DNA of 13,414 nucleotides from JAIBBG01 sp046304755. GTDB lineage: Bacteria > Bacteroidota > Bacteroidia > Flavobacteriales_D > Sanyastnellaceae. The notes beneath the pieces were generated by a model. The model worked only from the letters and a program-made list of their open reading frames with translations. It ran no database searches and was not told the DNA's origin. Positions 6,947 through 13,414 of the stretch are shown here, in pieces. The stretch is from assembly GCA_046304755.1 (NCBI GenBank), contig JBKCDO010000039.1, forward strand, positions 1-13,414. The letters are read 5' to 3'. A program made the position numbers and the translations under genes. Numbering within the stretch: position 1 is the stretch's first letter; each line of letters starts with the position of its first letter.

Positions 6947-8638
6947 TTAGCGAATGACCTGGAAGTGGCCTGACTTCGTGCCTTCCTGCACCTTACCGCA
7001 GGTGATTTTGTAATAGAGTTCGTAGAAGTAAGTGCCATCGGCTGATTCTTTTACGTTCCAGTAATTTCCGTTTCCGGTCGTGCTGTCGAACACCAATTTG
7101 CCCCAGCGATCGAAGATGGAAAGTCGGTACTCATCCATGACAGAAGGCAATAACAAATTCGGTTCATTGCGCAGATATGGCCGCCAGGTATCGTTGTCGG
7201 AATCGCCATTGGGCGTGATGATATTCGGGAAACGAATTTGCGTGAGATCGATAAAGCCATCTTCTGATTCCCCTATAAATACCATTGCCTCGCTTTTGCA
7301 TTGACTGGTGCTATCGGTTACCAAAATGTGGTAATTGCCGGAGGCGGTAACGGTTGGATTCAGGCTTGATCCAAATAACGGACTGAGCGAGCCATCAGGA
7401 TTCTCAAACGACCATTCGATTTGTGGCGATTGCTGCGGCTCCACCACCACGCCTTGAATCTCGATGGAGGTGTTGGAGCAGGAGAGGGAGTCTTGCTCGG
7501 GGATAATCACGGTGATATCGTGATTCGGGACTTCCAGTGTTTGTATCGATGCACAGTCGAGGGCATCCACGAAAGCAACGAGATAATCGCCCGGAGTGAG
7601 TTCGGATATCTGCAGGTCAGTCTGCGGAATTCCGTTTACCAATAGGGTGAACGGTTCTGTTCCCCCGACAATATTGTCGATGGCAATGCTTCCACCTTCG
7701 CCATTGCAAGCGGTTTCCAGAGTCACGTCGTATTGGACGGGTGTTGTAAATATGACATCGAAAACGGCGTCAACCGCTTGATTGCCGCATGCGTCTTCCA
7801 CGTTACCGCTTACATCCGAAACCGAAAGCACATAGGTGCCTCCAATCGAAACAGACGAATCGAAGATCAAGGTGAAGCCGTCTTCATAGGCACTGCCATT
7901 CACATCGGGGATGGCCTCGATGCAGGTGTAGGTTCCACCCGGTCCCGTCAGACTGAAATCATCCAGGTCAACGGTGGAAGTAATGATGGGTTCTGAAAAA
8001 ATAATCTGAGCCTCGTTGTTGTTGCAATTGGTTGTAGCCTCTACGATGTAAGGTTGTTCATCATCGTAGATATCGGCTGTACTGCCGGAGAAGTCTATGG
8101 TGTAGCCCTCTTGACTTTGCGACCAGTTCATGACTACCAGCGCAAAGGTTTGACCTACTTGCACACTGAGATCCGCGTTATAAGCAGGGCCATTCAAATC
8201 ACCTGGACCGTTACTGTTGCCTGTTCCTCCATTCGCAGTAGAGATACCCGTTGGACCATTATCGCCAAAGGAACCATAGGAGTTACAGCTTACTTCAGGA
8301 GAAGAGCCATCCTGAGCCAAAATACCGGCGCAGCCGCCATTGGTAATTTCAAACATCCCCCAGTCGTAATCATCAGCGGAATTATTGGGAGTGAGAATGA
8401 AGCTCAAATCGCCGGGTTCGGTGACCGTGAAGGTGTACCACAAGCTCATGGTTTCAGCTCCGGCATTGCAGGTACCGGTCCATTCAAAAAGGTTTCCGCT
8501 GCCGGGTGGTGCTGTTTCTTCAGAGTAGAAACCACTACACAAAGGAATAGCTCCTTCGCAATCACCGGTGCTGGTTTGGCTGATGCCGCAATAGGAGAGC
8601 AGTAATCCTGAAAGGAAGCAGTAGAGTTGTTTTGTCAT
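6947..8638 (-). CDS. T9SS type B (gliding motility-associated C-terminal domain) surface protein
   Basis: This 563-residue exported protein shows no catalytic signature. After a signal peptide (about 1-20) comes a pre-peptidase-C-like beta domain (about 24-190) typical of Bacteroidota cargo: DCEGAIPLC, then LWYTFTVTEPGDLSF, then NSADDYDWGMFEI. Next come a Big-like domain (about 194-298, QIIFSEPI), a SprB-repeat-like module (about 301-378) and an Ig/PKD-like module with paired Cys (about 379-456). The type B sorting domain (about 468-563) contains FPNIITPNGDSDNDTW and LSIFDRWGKLVF. It probably acts as an adhesin or structural surface protein. ATG 8638 is chosen over the longer GTG-started frame because it begins the signal peptide directly. 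It lies 83 bases downstream of a tandem relative with the same C-terminal modules, and its stop is 3 bases from that of the convergent M1 peptidase. Confidence 0.88.
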   Translation of the reverse strand: MTKQLYCFLSGLLLSYCGISQTSTGDCEGAIPLCSGFYSEETAPPGSGNLFEWTGTCNAGAETMSLWYTFTVTEPGDLSFILTPNNSADDYDWGMFEITNGGCAGILAQDGSSPEVSCNSYGSFGDNGPTGISTANGGTGNSNGPGDLNGPAYNADLSVQVGQTFALVVMNWSQSQEGYTIDFSGSTADIYDDEQPYIVEATTNCNNNEAQIIFSEPIITSTVDLDDFSLTGPGGTYTCIEAIPDVNGSAYEDGFTLIFDSSVSIGGTYVLSVSDVSGNVEDACGNQAVDAVFDVIFTTPVQYDVTLETACNGEGGSIAIDNIVGGTEPFTLLVNGIPQTDLQISELTPGDYLVAFVDALDCASIQTLEVPNHDITVIIPEQDSLSCSNTSIEIQGVVVEPQQSPQIEWSFENPDGSLSPLFGSSLNPTVTASGNYHILVTDSTSQCKSEAMVFIGESEDGFIDLTQIRFPNIITPNGDSDNDTWRPYLRNEPNLLLPSVMDEYRLSIFDRWGKLVFDSTTGNGNYWNVKESADGTYFYELYYKITCGKVQEGTKSGHFQVIR

Positions 8639-8658
8639 GGCCCAATGGTTTTCGCTTA

Positions 8659-8686
8659 CTAAAATAGGCACAACAGTTCAACTCAA
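8659..8686 (-). promoter_or_regulatory. Candidate promoter for the downstream type B cargo gene
   Basis: Read leftward, TTG (8684-8686) is followed after 17 bases by TATTTTAG (8659-8666), one mismatch from the Bacteroidota -7 consensus TAnnTTTG. Transcription would start near 8653, leaving a leader of about 15 bases before the ATG at 8638. The gap between the two cargo genes (83 bases) holds no strong terminator, so read-through from the lectin gene is also possible. Confidence 0.35.
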
Positions 8687-8721
8687 TTGTGTTGTCGGAA
8701 AAATGAAGGCAAAGACATCTA

Positions 8722-10668
8722 CTACCGCAATACTTCGATATACCCTTGCGCTTCGCCTGACTTTCCTTTACCGCAGGGCGAGTTGAATTCCAGGGAATAG
8801 TAATACACACTTTCGGGAAGCTCCTTAGCTCTGAAAGCATCGTTGTAGCTTTTGGATTGAAAAACAATCTGTCCCCAGCGGTTGTAGATAACGAGGTTGT
8901 AATCTTCGAAAATACTGCTAAGGTCGGCTGCCGGATAATCACGCAGGAAGGGCTGCCAGCGCTCGTTTTTGGAATCACCATTGGCGGAAATGACATTGGG
9001 AAATGTGAGCGAAGAAAGGTCAAGGTCGTACGTTGCTGCAGTGCCTACAAAAGCAGAGGCTTCCGCAGTGCAGCCGCTGGTATTGTCCTGAACGGTTATC
9101 GTATATGTTCCCGGAGCAGATGCATAAGCGTAGATAGAACTGGTGTTGCCATCGAGCTGACCATCGATAGTTGTCCAACTCACGCTGAAGTCATTTTGAG
9201 ATTCCACGAAAATATTCGCGATGGGAATGGATGGAAACACGCACGTGAGTGAATCCTGATCACCGGCTGTAACGATCGGTGTCGTGAAGTTCGATGTAAG
9301 GAAAGTGGAGTCTTGAGCACTGCAACCGGAAATGGGATGGATGGTGATGAAGGAGTACATGCCGGGTTCATTGGCCACAAATGAATTTTGACTTGCACCG
9401 GTGAGTGGCGTGTTATTAAGAAGCCATTGCACACTCGCTCCTGAACCATCATAGTTCCCTTGAAGCGAAACAGTTTCATTGAGGCAATTGAGTTCCGGAT
9501 GGTCTTCGATGAGCACGTCGTATTCGGTGAAATCAGCCTCGACTTCAAAGGACTGTTCATCGGTACATACGCCAAGCACATCCACCGCAACACTATAACT
9601 TCCCGGAGTTTGTGCATTGAAGGCATCTACGTTTTCGCCCGTTGCAATTACTTGATTGTTTATCGACCAGGTGAAGGTCGCATCAAGATCGAGATTCAAA
9701 TTGGCTTGAATAGCGGATTCTTCATTGATACAATTAATGATATCCGGCGTATTTACAGACACAGCAAGATCTTCAACCAGTACGTCAAAGGTCAAGACGG
9801 TTGGGACGTTGCACAAGTTATTGAATGAAACGGTGTAGGTCGTGTTATTGGTTGCCGTGCAAACGGGCGCACCACTTTGGGGATTATCCAAAAATGTTGT
9901 CGGGCTCCAGGTGTATGAATTGTCGATAGATGCTCCTGCATTCAGGGTAATAGAAGCGCCGTTGCAGATGGTCGTTTCTTCAGTTTGCGTGAGGATGTTT
10001 TCCTGCAGGCAGACGGTTTGATCGTTGTAGGAACCTCCTGTAGCGGCTGTGAACCCCCAATAGACTTCGTTTTCACCACTGAATACGTCATTAATGAGAT
10101 CAATGGTTCCTGACAATCGGAACACGCAATCAAAATACACGTCAATCGTTTGGGTGGTCGGATTCCAGGCGATGCGTACCACATGGTCTTCTGCATCTTC
10201 GATGTTGGGGTCGTTGAGGTCGGCAGCTACCGGTCCTGCAATGTTATTGACGGAGGCGTGGTCGATGTTACCATTGATTTGAATGGCGATATGGTCTTCG
10301 AATAAGTCTCCGGATTCCGTGTTTTGATAGGTGTCGAATTCAATGCCTAATGAGGTCCCGAAACTGAGATAGCCTAATCCTCCTCCGCTTATACCAATGG
10401 CGGATGTTCCCACAGTCTGAATCACGAAGCATATGCCGTCAGCACCGCCGGCGTCCAGTCCACCGAAGTTCATCAGGAATTCGAGATTGAAAGGCTCTTC
10501 AAGATTGATTTGATCGGCATACCAAACGGTTCCGCTTTGTGTGAAGGTTGCGGCGGTTAATTGATAGCAATCATTGCCGATGGCTTGTGCATCACCATTG
10601 AGGAAATAGGTTTGACCTTGTATGGTCTGGATGATGGCTATGGCTAAGACGAGGGCTGGGAGTTTCAT
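8722..10668 (-). CDS. L-type lectin and Ig-like repeat protein with T9SS type B sorting domain
   Basis: This is a 648-residue exported protein. A signal peptide (about 1-18) is followed by an L-type (legume-like) lectin domain (about 19-218). Visible lectin features are GGADGICFVIQ with the A76-D77 pair, GIEFDTYQN (E110, D112, N116) with D125-H126 as probable metal-site residues, then HVVRIAWNP and VYWGFTAATGG. Four Ig/PKD-like modules follow (about 230-298, 299-377, 381-458, 465-542), each with a Cys near each end, so disulfides are likely. The type B sorting domain (about 555-648) contains FPNVISANGDSKNERW and LVIYNRWGQIVF. The inferred role is a carbohydrate-binding surface adhesin. Its C-terminal 180 residues align with those of the neighbouring type B gene. 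ATG 10668 is chosen because it starts the signal peptide; the frame stays open upstream through a heptamer repeat that is more likely 5' leader. Confidence 0.88.
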   Translation of the reverse strand: MKLPALVLAIAIIQTIQGQTYFLNGDAQAIGNDCYQLTAATFTQSGTVWYADQINLEEPFNLEFLMNFGGLDAGGADGICFVIQTVGTSAIGISGGGLGYLSFGTSLGIEFDTYQNTESGDLFEDHIAIQINGNIDHASVNNIAGPVAADLNDPNIEDAEDHVVRIAWNPTTQTIDVYFDCVFRLSGTIDLINDVFSGENEVYWGFTAATGGSYNDQTVCLQENILTQTEETTICNGASITLNAGASIDNSYTWSPTTFLDNPQSGAPVCTATNNTTYTVSFNNLCNVPTVLTFDVLVEDLAVSVNTPDIINCINEESAIQANLNLDLDATFTWSINNQVIATGENVDAFNAQTPGSYSVAVDVLGVCTDEQSFEVEADFTEYDVLIEDHPELNCLNETVSLQGNYDGSGASVQWLLNNTPLTGASQNSFVANEPGMYSFITIHPISGCSAQDSTFLTSNFTTPIVTAGDQDSLTCVFPSIPIANIFVESQNDFSVSWTTIDGQLDGNTSSIYAYASAPGTYTITVQDNTSGCTAEASAFVGTAATYDLDLSSLTFPNVISANGDSKNERWQPFLRDYPAADLSSIFEDYNLVIYNRWGQIVFQSKSYNDAFRAKELPESVYYYSLEFNSPCGKGKSGEAQGYIEVLR

Positions 10669-10673
10669 AGCAG

Positions 10674-10722
10674 TTGAAGGTTGCAGGTTGCAGGTTGTAG
10701 GTTGTAGGTTGTAGGTTGTGGC
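10674..10722 (-). repeat. Seven-base tandem repeat forming the leader of the lectin gene
   Basis: Seven consecutive 7-base units run from 10674 to 10722. On the plus strand they read TTGAAGG, TTGCAGG, TTGCAGG, TTGTAGG, TTGTAGG, TTGTAGG and TTGTGGC. The five central copies (10681-10715) fit TTGYAGG exactly; the outer two are degenerate. In transcript sense the unit is CCTACAA or CCTGCAA, a nearly G-free C/A-rich sequence. It ends 5 bases before the ATG at 10668. Slippage in such an array could change leader length. Confidence 0.85.
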
Positions 10723-10725
10723 TAG

Positions 10726-10733
10726 CGAATATA
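10726..10733 (-). promoter_or_regulatory. Weak candidate -7 element for the lectin gene
   Basis: Read leftward, TATATTCG is one mismatch from TAnnTTTG and lies directly upstream of the heptamer repeat. If used, the transcript would begin at about 10720, so the repeat would make up almost the whole 5' leader. No convincing -33 TTG occurs at the expected spacing, so this is tentative. Confidence 0.25.
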
Positions 10734-10773
10734 GTTTGTGAATGAGGAAACTTGAGCGGTTCGGATGTAAAAC

Positions 10774-10850
10774 CAAAAAGCCCCGCACGCTTGCGAGGCT
10801 TTTAGGCTTAAACTGAAAAACTAAAAACTATTTTGTAAGTTTTCACTTAC
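10774..10850 (-). ncRNA. Candidate small RNA or structured 3' UTR ending in an intrinsic terminator
   Basis: Leftward, an exact -7 match TAATTTTG (10863 to 10856) would place a transcript start near 10850. The first bases would then form a perfect hairpin: GTAAGT, loop GAAA, ACTTAC (10850 to 10835). An A/U-rich linker follows, then the intrinsic terminator at 10803-10776. This gives a compact RNA of about 75 bases with a 5' hairpin and a 3' terminator. No -33 box is seen at normal spacing. The segment also lies 58 bases after the J-domain gene stop, so it may simply be that gene's 3' UTR. No known RNA family is recognised. Confidence 0.3.
10776..10803 (-). terminator. Intrinsic terminator after the TerB/J-domain gene
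   Basis: Arms AAAAGCC (10776-10782) and GGCTTTT (10797-10803) pair, with one C/A mismatch. An inner CGCA/TGCG stem (10784-10787 with 10792-10795) closes a 4-base loop. On the minus strand the stem is followed by five U residues, which fits termination of leftward transcription from the J-domain gene or the candidate small RNA. It is nearly symmetric and could also act rightward. It would separate that transcript from the lectin gene. Confidence 0.8.
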
Positions 10851-10907
10851 GTGTGCAAAATTAAAAACACTTTTTCACGCGAGGAAAAGACGTTATTCAC
10901 AACTTAC

Positions 10908-11666
10908 TCACTTAAAGCCTCGATCCTTTTTGATCTGCTCGTAGGCCTCTTGTACTTTCAAGAACTTTTCGTTAGCTGCTTTCTCGTGAAGCCCACCAAG
11001 TCCGCGCACCTTATCGGGATGATAGCGCATGGCCATTTTGCGGTAGGCTTTTTTCACCTCCTCATCTGTTACCGTTGATTCAATCTCCAGAATCTTGTAT
11101 GCACTTGTAGAGTCTTTGTAATACATCGCTTGCAGCGATTCAATGTCCTTATCACTGAGGCCTAAGCCCGATGCAATCTGCCGAATGACGTTCAATTCGG
11201 AGGTGTCCACTTTTCCATCAGCGGCGGCAATTCCGAAGAGATAGTACATGAGCTGCAGACGCATGGGATGCTCCATGTAATAGCGAATTTGTTCGCAGAC
11301 TTCACGCACCGGAACGTCTTTCTTAAGAATCTCTCTGAGCACTCCGATGTGATGCGCTGCATTAGCGCTTCCAAATTGCTTGGTATAAAATTCTCGAATA
11401 AAATCCAGTTCTGATTTCAGCAAACGGTTATCGGCTTTCATCACAGCTGCCGATAGCACAAGCAGGGCAGAAGCGAAGTCACCTGTTTGTGTTTGATGGC
11501 GGTAGGTATTGTAGTTCGGTGGCAGTTTGCGCGACTGTGTATTTTGTCGTGCACCACCAAACGATTTATCATCAGCCATTGCGCCAATGGCGAAGCCTAT
11601 GATGCCACCGATGGGACCGCCCATTGCCCAGCCAAGGGTTCCACCAATCCATTTACCGAAACTCAT
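10908..11666 (-). CDS. TerB-like and J-domain protein (DjlA-like co-chaperone)
   Basis: This 252-residue protein has an N-terminal glycine-zipper segment (about 5-31, GGTLGWAMGGPIGGIIGFAIG) that may insert in or lie on the membrane. A TerB-like helical domain follows (about 60-178), with the paired acidic motifs MKADNRLLKSE (76-86) and AADGKVDTSE (148-157). A C-terminal J domain (about 188-250) carries the HPD triad at 216-218, which in the family stimulates DnaK ATPase. The order (hydrophobic N-terminus, TerB, J domain) matches DjlA-like co-chaperones, so a role recruiting Hsp70 to an envelope-related substrate is inferred. It starts 57 bases after the TPM-domain gene on the same strand. A weak hairpin plus T-run lies between them, so it may be transcribed separately or by read-through. 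A strong terminator follows about 105 bases after its stop. Confidence 0.88.
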   Translation of the reverse strand: MSFGKWIGGTLGWAMGGPIGGIIGFAIGAMADDKSFGGARQNTQSRKLPPNYNTYRHQTQTGDFASALLVLSAAVMKADNRLLKSELDFIREFYTKQFGSANAAHHIGVLREILKKDVPVREVCEQIRYYMEHPMRLQLMYYLFGIAAADGKVDTSELNVIRQIASGLGLSDKDIESLQAMYYKDSTSAYKILEIESTVTDEEVKKAYRKMAMRYHPDKVRGLGGLHEKAANEKFLKVQEAYEQIKKDRGFK

Positions 11667-11700
11667 ATCTTAAAAAATTCTCTGTGCTTGTTTGTTATTG

Positions 11701-11728
11701 AAAAAAAACGCAGTGGTAATTCTTACCA
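11701..11728 (-). terminator. Weak terminator-like hairpin overlapping the stop of the glycine-rich TPM gene
   Basis: Leftward, TGGTAA (11728-11723) and TTACCA (11719-11714) form a perfect 6-bp stem with a 3-base loop. Five bases then precede a run of eight T residues (11708-11701). The TAA stop codon lies inside the stem. The short stem and the spacer before the T-run make it weak, so partial read-through into the J-domain gene is plausible. Confidence 0.35.
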
Positions 11729-12562
11729 GCTTCCTCCTGCACCGCCGCCGCCAAATCCGCCGCCGCCGAAACCTCCGAATCCGCTTCCACCACCGCCGCC
11801 AAAACCTCCAAATCCGCCGCGGCCACTGCTGAAGTTATTGTAATATCCGCGGTGTGAACGCGACAGCGCATTGATGGCCGCCCAGGCTGCCCAGAATCCC
11901 ATTCGATTCGTGGCTGCATAGCGGCGTGTTTGAAAAATCTTACCTGCAAAAATGACGAATAGAATTCCCAACACGAGCAATACAGCACCCGCATCACCGA
12001 TGCCTTTTTTTTTCTTGTGTTTGTTGGAATATTCATCCGAGTTGTATTCGCCGGCAGCCAGTGCCATCAATGTTGAACACCCGGCTTCAACGCCTGCGAA
12101 ATAACCGTTCTGTTTGATCCCGGGAATGATTTCGCTCTCGATGATTTGCTTGGTCGTGATATCGGGAATAGCACCTTCCAAACCTCTTCCTACAGCAATG
12201 AAGATTTGACCATTGCTCTCCGGTGTTTTCGGTTTAATGAGAAATATGATTCCATTGTCTTCCTTCCGTTGACCGACACCCCAATATTCACCCAGTTCAA
12301 TGGCGAATTGCGCTTTGTCCATTCCGCACAAATCAGGTACAATCACCACAGCAATTTGATTGCTCGAACTATCAGCGAAGGCAACCAAGGCTTCATTGAG
12401 TGCGATTTCTTCACCGGCAGAAATGACGTCCGCTACATCATACACCAACGTGTTTTTTTTCTCCGGAAAGCACTCTTGTCCCGCTTTAAGTTCTTGTGCA
12501 TTGGTAGAATGAAGCAGTCCTAAGGTTAGGAAGCAAATCCAACCCATGAAGTATTTACTCAT
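11723..12562 (-). CDS. TPM-domain (YgcG-like) membrane protein with glycine-rich tail
   Basis: This 279-residue protein has a signal peptide (about 1-22) and a periplasmic TPM domain (PF04536 type, about 38-172) with VYDVADVISAGEE, DNGIIFLIKP and IFIAVGRGLEGAIPD. After a lysine patch (KHKKKK, 181-186) comes one membrane helix (about 191-208). The tail (about 246-279) is nearly all Gly and Phe in GGFGG-type repeats and ends GGSW. This is the usual YgcG-like layout. TPM domains in other organisms have been linked to photosystem II repair and phosphatase activity, but no catalytic role can be read here. Its ATG overlaps the stop of the preceding soluble TPM gene (ATGA), and lemA lies just before that, so the three are very likely one transcript. 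Function is unknown beyond an envelope location. Confidence 0.87.
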   Translation of the reverse strand: MSKYFMGWICFLTLGLLHSTNAQELKAGQECFPEKKNTLVYDVADVISAGEEIALNEALVAFADSSSNQIAVVIVPDLCGMDKAQFAIELGEYWGVGQRKEDNGIIFLIKPKTPESNGQIFIAVGRGLEGAIPDITTKQIIESEIIPGIKQNGYFAGVEAGCSTLMALAAGEYNSDEYSNKHKKKKGIGDAGAVLLVLGILFVIFAGKIFQTRRYAATNRMGFWAAWAAINALSRSHRGYYNNFSSGRGGFGGFGGGGGSGFGGFGGGGFGGGGAGGSW

Positions 12563-12990
12563 AGGTTTCCGGAGCTTACAGTGTTGGATAATTCATTGCG
12601 GTCGTCGTGGCTGCGTGGGAAAAAGGTAGCGAGCGTTTCTCCTACGCGAAGGACTGCATGTGTGAGTCCACCTTCGAACTGTCCTTGCCCAAAGGCCTGT
12701 ATCATTTCGTTTTTGATAGCATCCCACGTGTCTTGATGCGCGTGCCGGTGGATTCCCGCATCACCGAGAATGGCCAGCTTGCGGTCTTTGAAAGCGACGT
12801 AAATCAGCACGCCATTGCGCAGTGCAGTTTGATGCATTTCCAATTTTTCGAATAGATATGCTGCGCGATCGAGCGGATCTTCCTTGCAAAAATCTTCCAG
12901 ATGCACACGCAATTCTGCAGAGGTGGTAAGCTCGGCCTGTTCAATAGCCTTTTCGACGTGACGGTGCAGGTTTAGGGTGTTGACCGACAT
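12559..12990 (-). CDS. Soluble TPM-domain protein
   Basis: This 143-residue protein has no signal peptide or membrane helix and consists almost wholly of one TPM domain (about 8-125). Family-like segments are TTSAELRVHLE (22-32), RNGVLIYVAFKDRKLAILGDAGI (about 58-80, the most conserved stretch) and GQFEGGLTHAV (103-113). It sits between lemA (5-base gap upstream) and the larger TPM/glycine-tail protein (ATGA overlap downstream). Paired small and large TPM proteins behind LemA are common in Bacteroidota. The small one would be cytoplasmic while its partner's domain is outside the inner membrane, so the two copies probably do not simply duplicate each other. The biochemical function is not known. 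Confidence 0.87.
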   Translation of the reverse strand: MSVNTLNLHRHVEKAIEQAELTTSAELRVHLEDFCKEDPLDRAAYLFEKLEMHQTALRNGVLIYVAFKDRKLAILGDAGIHRHAHQDTWDAIKNEMIQAFGQGQFEGGLTHAVLRVGETLATFFPRSHDDRNELSNTVSSGNL

Positions 12991-12995
12991 GGCGA

Positions 12996-13414
12996 TTAGA
13001 ATTTCACCTTCGGTGCTTCATCAGCGCCTTCTTTCGCCTCAAACATTTCGCGCACCTTGAAGTTGTCTTCTTCATCGGCCACCAGGCTCAAGCCCATTTT
13101 CTTGAACGTGCCGCGAATGTGCGAGTTGTAGGTTTTTACCGCTTCATTGTAGCGATTACGCTCTGTGTTGATCCGATTCTCGGTGCCTTCCAGTTGTGTT
13201 TGCAGGTTAGTGAAATTCTGAGTCGACTGAATCGTCGGATAGTTCTCCGTCATGAAACCACGGAATCCACGATAGGTATTCATGAGGATCATGTCGTTTT
13301 GCTGCAATTCGGCAGGAGTCGATGCGCTCTTCACTTTTGCCGATTGTTCAGCAACCAAATTGCCGACGCTATCGGTGTAATGACGGATACCTCCGCGGGC
13401 TTCCGTTACGCCAA
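12996..13414 (-). CDS. lemA: LemA family protein (partial, N-terminus outside window)
   Basis: The visible part is the C-terminal 138 residues; the frame is open to the right edge, so the gene starts outside the window. It shows the LemA four-helix core features: MTENYPTIQSTQNFTNLQTQL, then EGTENRINTERNRYNEAVKTYN, matching the family EnriaxxRxxYNxxV signature. The C-terminal tail FEAKEGADEAPKVKF also fits family members. LemA proteins are usually anchored by an N-terminal helix with the coiled domain outside the inner membrane. The segment before the tail (TFKKMGLSLVADEEDNFK) departs from the usual YPxNxxA region, so this copy is somewhat divergent. Its stop lies 5 bases before the soluble TPM gene, consistent with a lemA-TPM-TPM operon. 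An internal TTG at 13358 is not a start because the homology continues upstream of it. Confidence 0.87.
   Translation of the reverse strand, partial: GVTEARGGIRHYTDSVGNLVAEQSAKVKSASTPAELQQNDMILMNTYRGFRGFMTENYPTIQSTQNFTNLQTQLEGTENRINTERNRYNEAVKTYNSHIRGTFKKMGLSLVADEEDNFKVREMFEAKEGADEAPKVKF

Noticed and set aside
8054..8605. A 183-codon plus-strand frame opposite the type B cargo gene
   Set aside because: The minus strand has a signal peptide, recognisable modules and a sorting domain; the plus-strand frame has nothing recognisable.
8671..8696. A 6-bp inverted repeat (ACAACA/TGTTGT) between the two type B cargo genes, considered as a terminator
   Set aside because: The loop is 14 bases, the stem is weak and A/T-rich, and no T-run follows on either strand.
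10669..10788. A possible N-terminal extension of the lectin protein through the heptamer repeat
   Set aside because: Its only start is a GTG inside the terminator stem, and the signal peptide begins directly at ATG 10668.
11487..11843. A plus-strand frame ending in a proline-rich tract
   Set aside because: The proline run is the complement of the glycine-rich tail of the TPM protein, and the rest is antisense to the J-domain gene.
1..13414. CRISPR arrays, tRNA or rRNA genes, insertion sequences, integrases, phage or defence genes
   Set aside because: No matching repeats, conserved RNA motifs, transposase or nuclease motifs were seen on either strand.

Overview
The window looks like a chromosomal segment from a member of the Bacteroidota, most likely a Flavobacteriales-like bacterium. 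The main evidence is type IX secretion (T9SS) cargo: one protein ends in a type A sorting domain and two end in the type B / gliding-motility-associated C-terminal domain. Supporting evidence is the -7 promoter motif TAnnTTTG and the general lack of Shine-Dalgarno sites. There are no tRNA or rRNA genes, insertion sequences, phage genes or CRISPR arrays, and no gap without a gene exceeds about 300 bases.

Left part (1-4439): a partial family 2 glycosyltransferase is read leftward off the edge. Divergent from it is a three-gene rightward operon joined by two ATGA stop/start overlaps: an LptF/LptG-type permease, a GT4-type glycosyltransferase, and a second GT-B glycosyltransferase of the Stp1 (TIGR03087) type. 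Together they suggest building and exporting a surface glycan or lipopolysaccharide. The glycan itself cannot be read from the sequence.

Middle part (4490-10668): this is a secreted-protein block. A rightward M1-family zinc metallopeptidase with a T9SS type A tail converges, with only 3 bases between stop codons, on two leftward tandem type B cargo proteins. The two share a related C-terminal half (Ig-like module plus sorting domain) but differ in front. One carries a pre-peptidase-like domain, a Big-like domain and a SprB-like repeat; the other carries an L-type lectin domain and four Cys-paired Ig/PKD-like modules. The lectin gene is preceded by a leader made almost wholly of a 7-base tandem repeat, and before that by a clear intrinsic terminator and a possible small RNA.

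Right part (10908-13414), all leftward: lemA (start outside the window), a soluble TPM-domain protein, a secreted/membrane TPM-domain protein with a glycine-rich tail, and a TerB plus J-domain protein. LemA with TPM proteins is a familiar envelope-associated gene set. The first three genes are tightly packed (5-base gap, then an ATGA overlap); the J-domain gene follows after a weak terminator-like hairpin.

Overall this is mostly recognisable envelope and secretion biology. The least explained DNA is the 10669-10907 intergenic region (heptamer leader, terminator, candidate small RNA). No wholly new multi-gene system could be supported.
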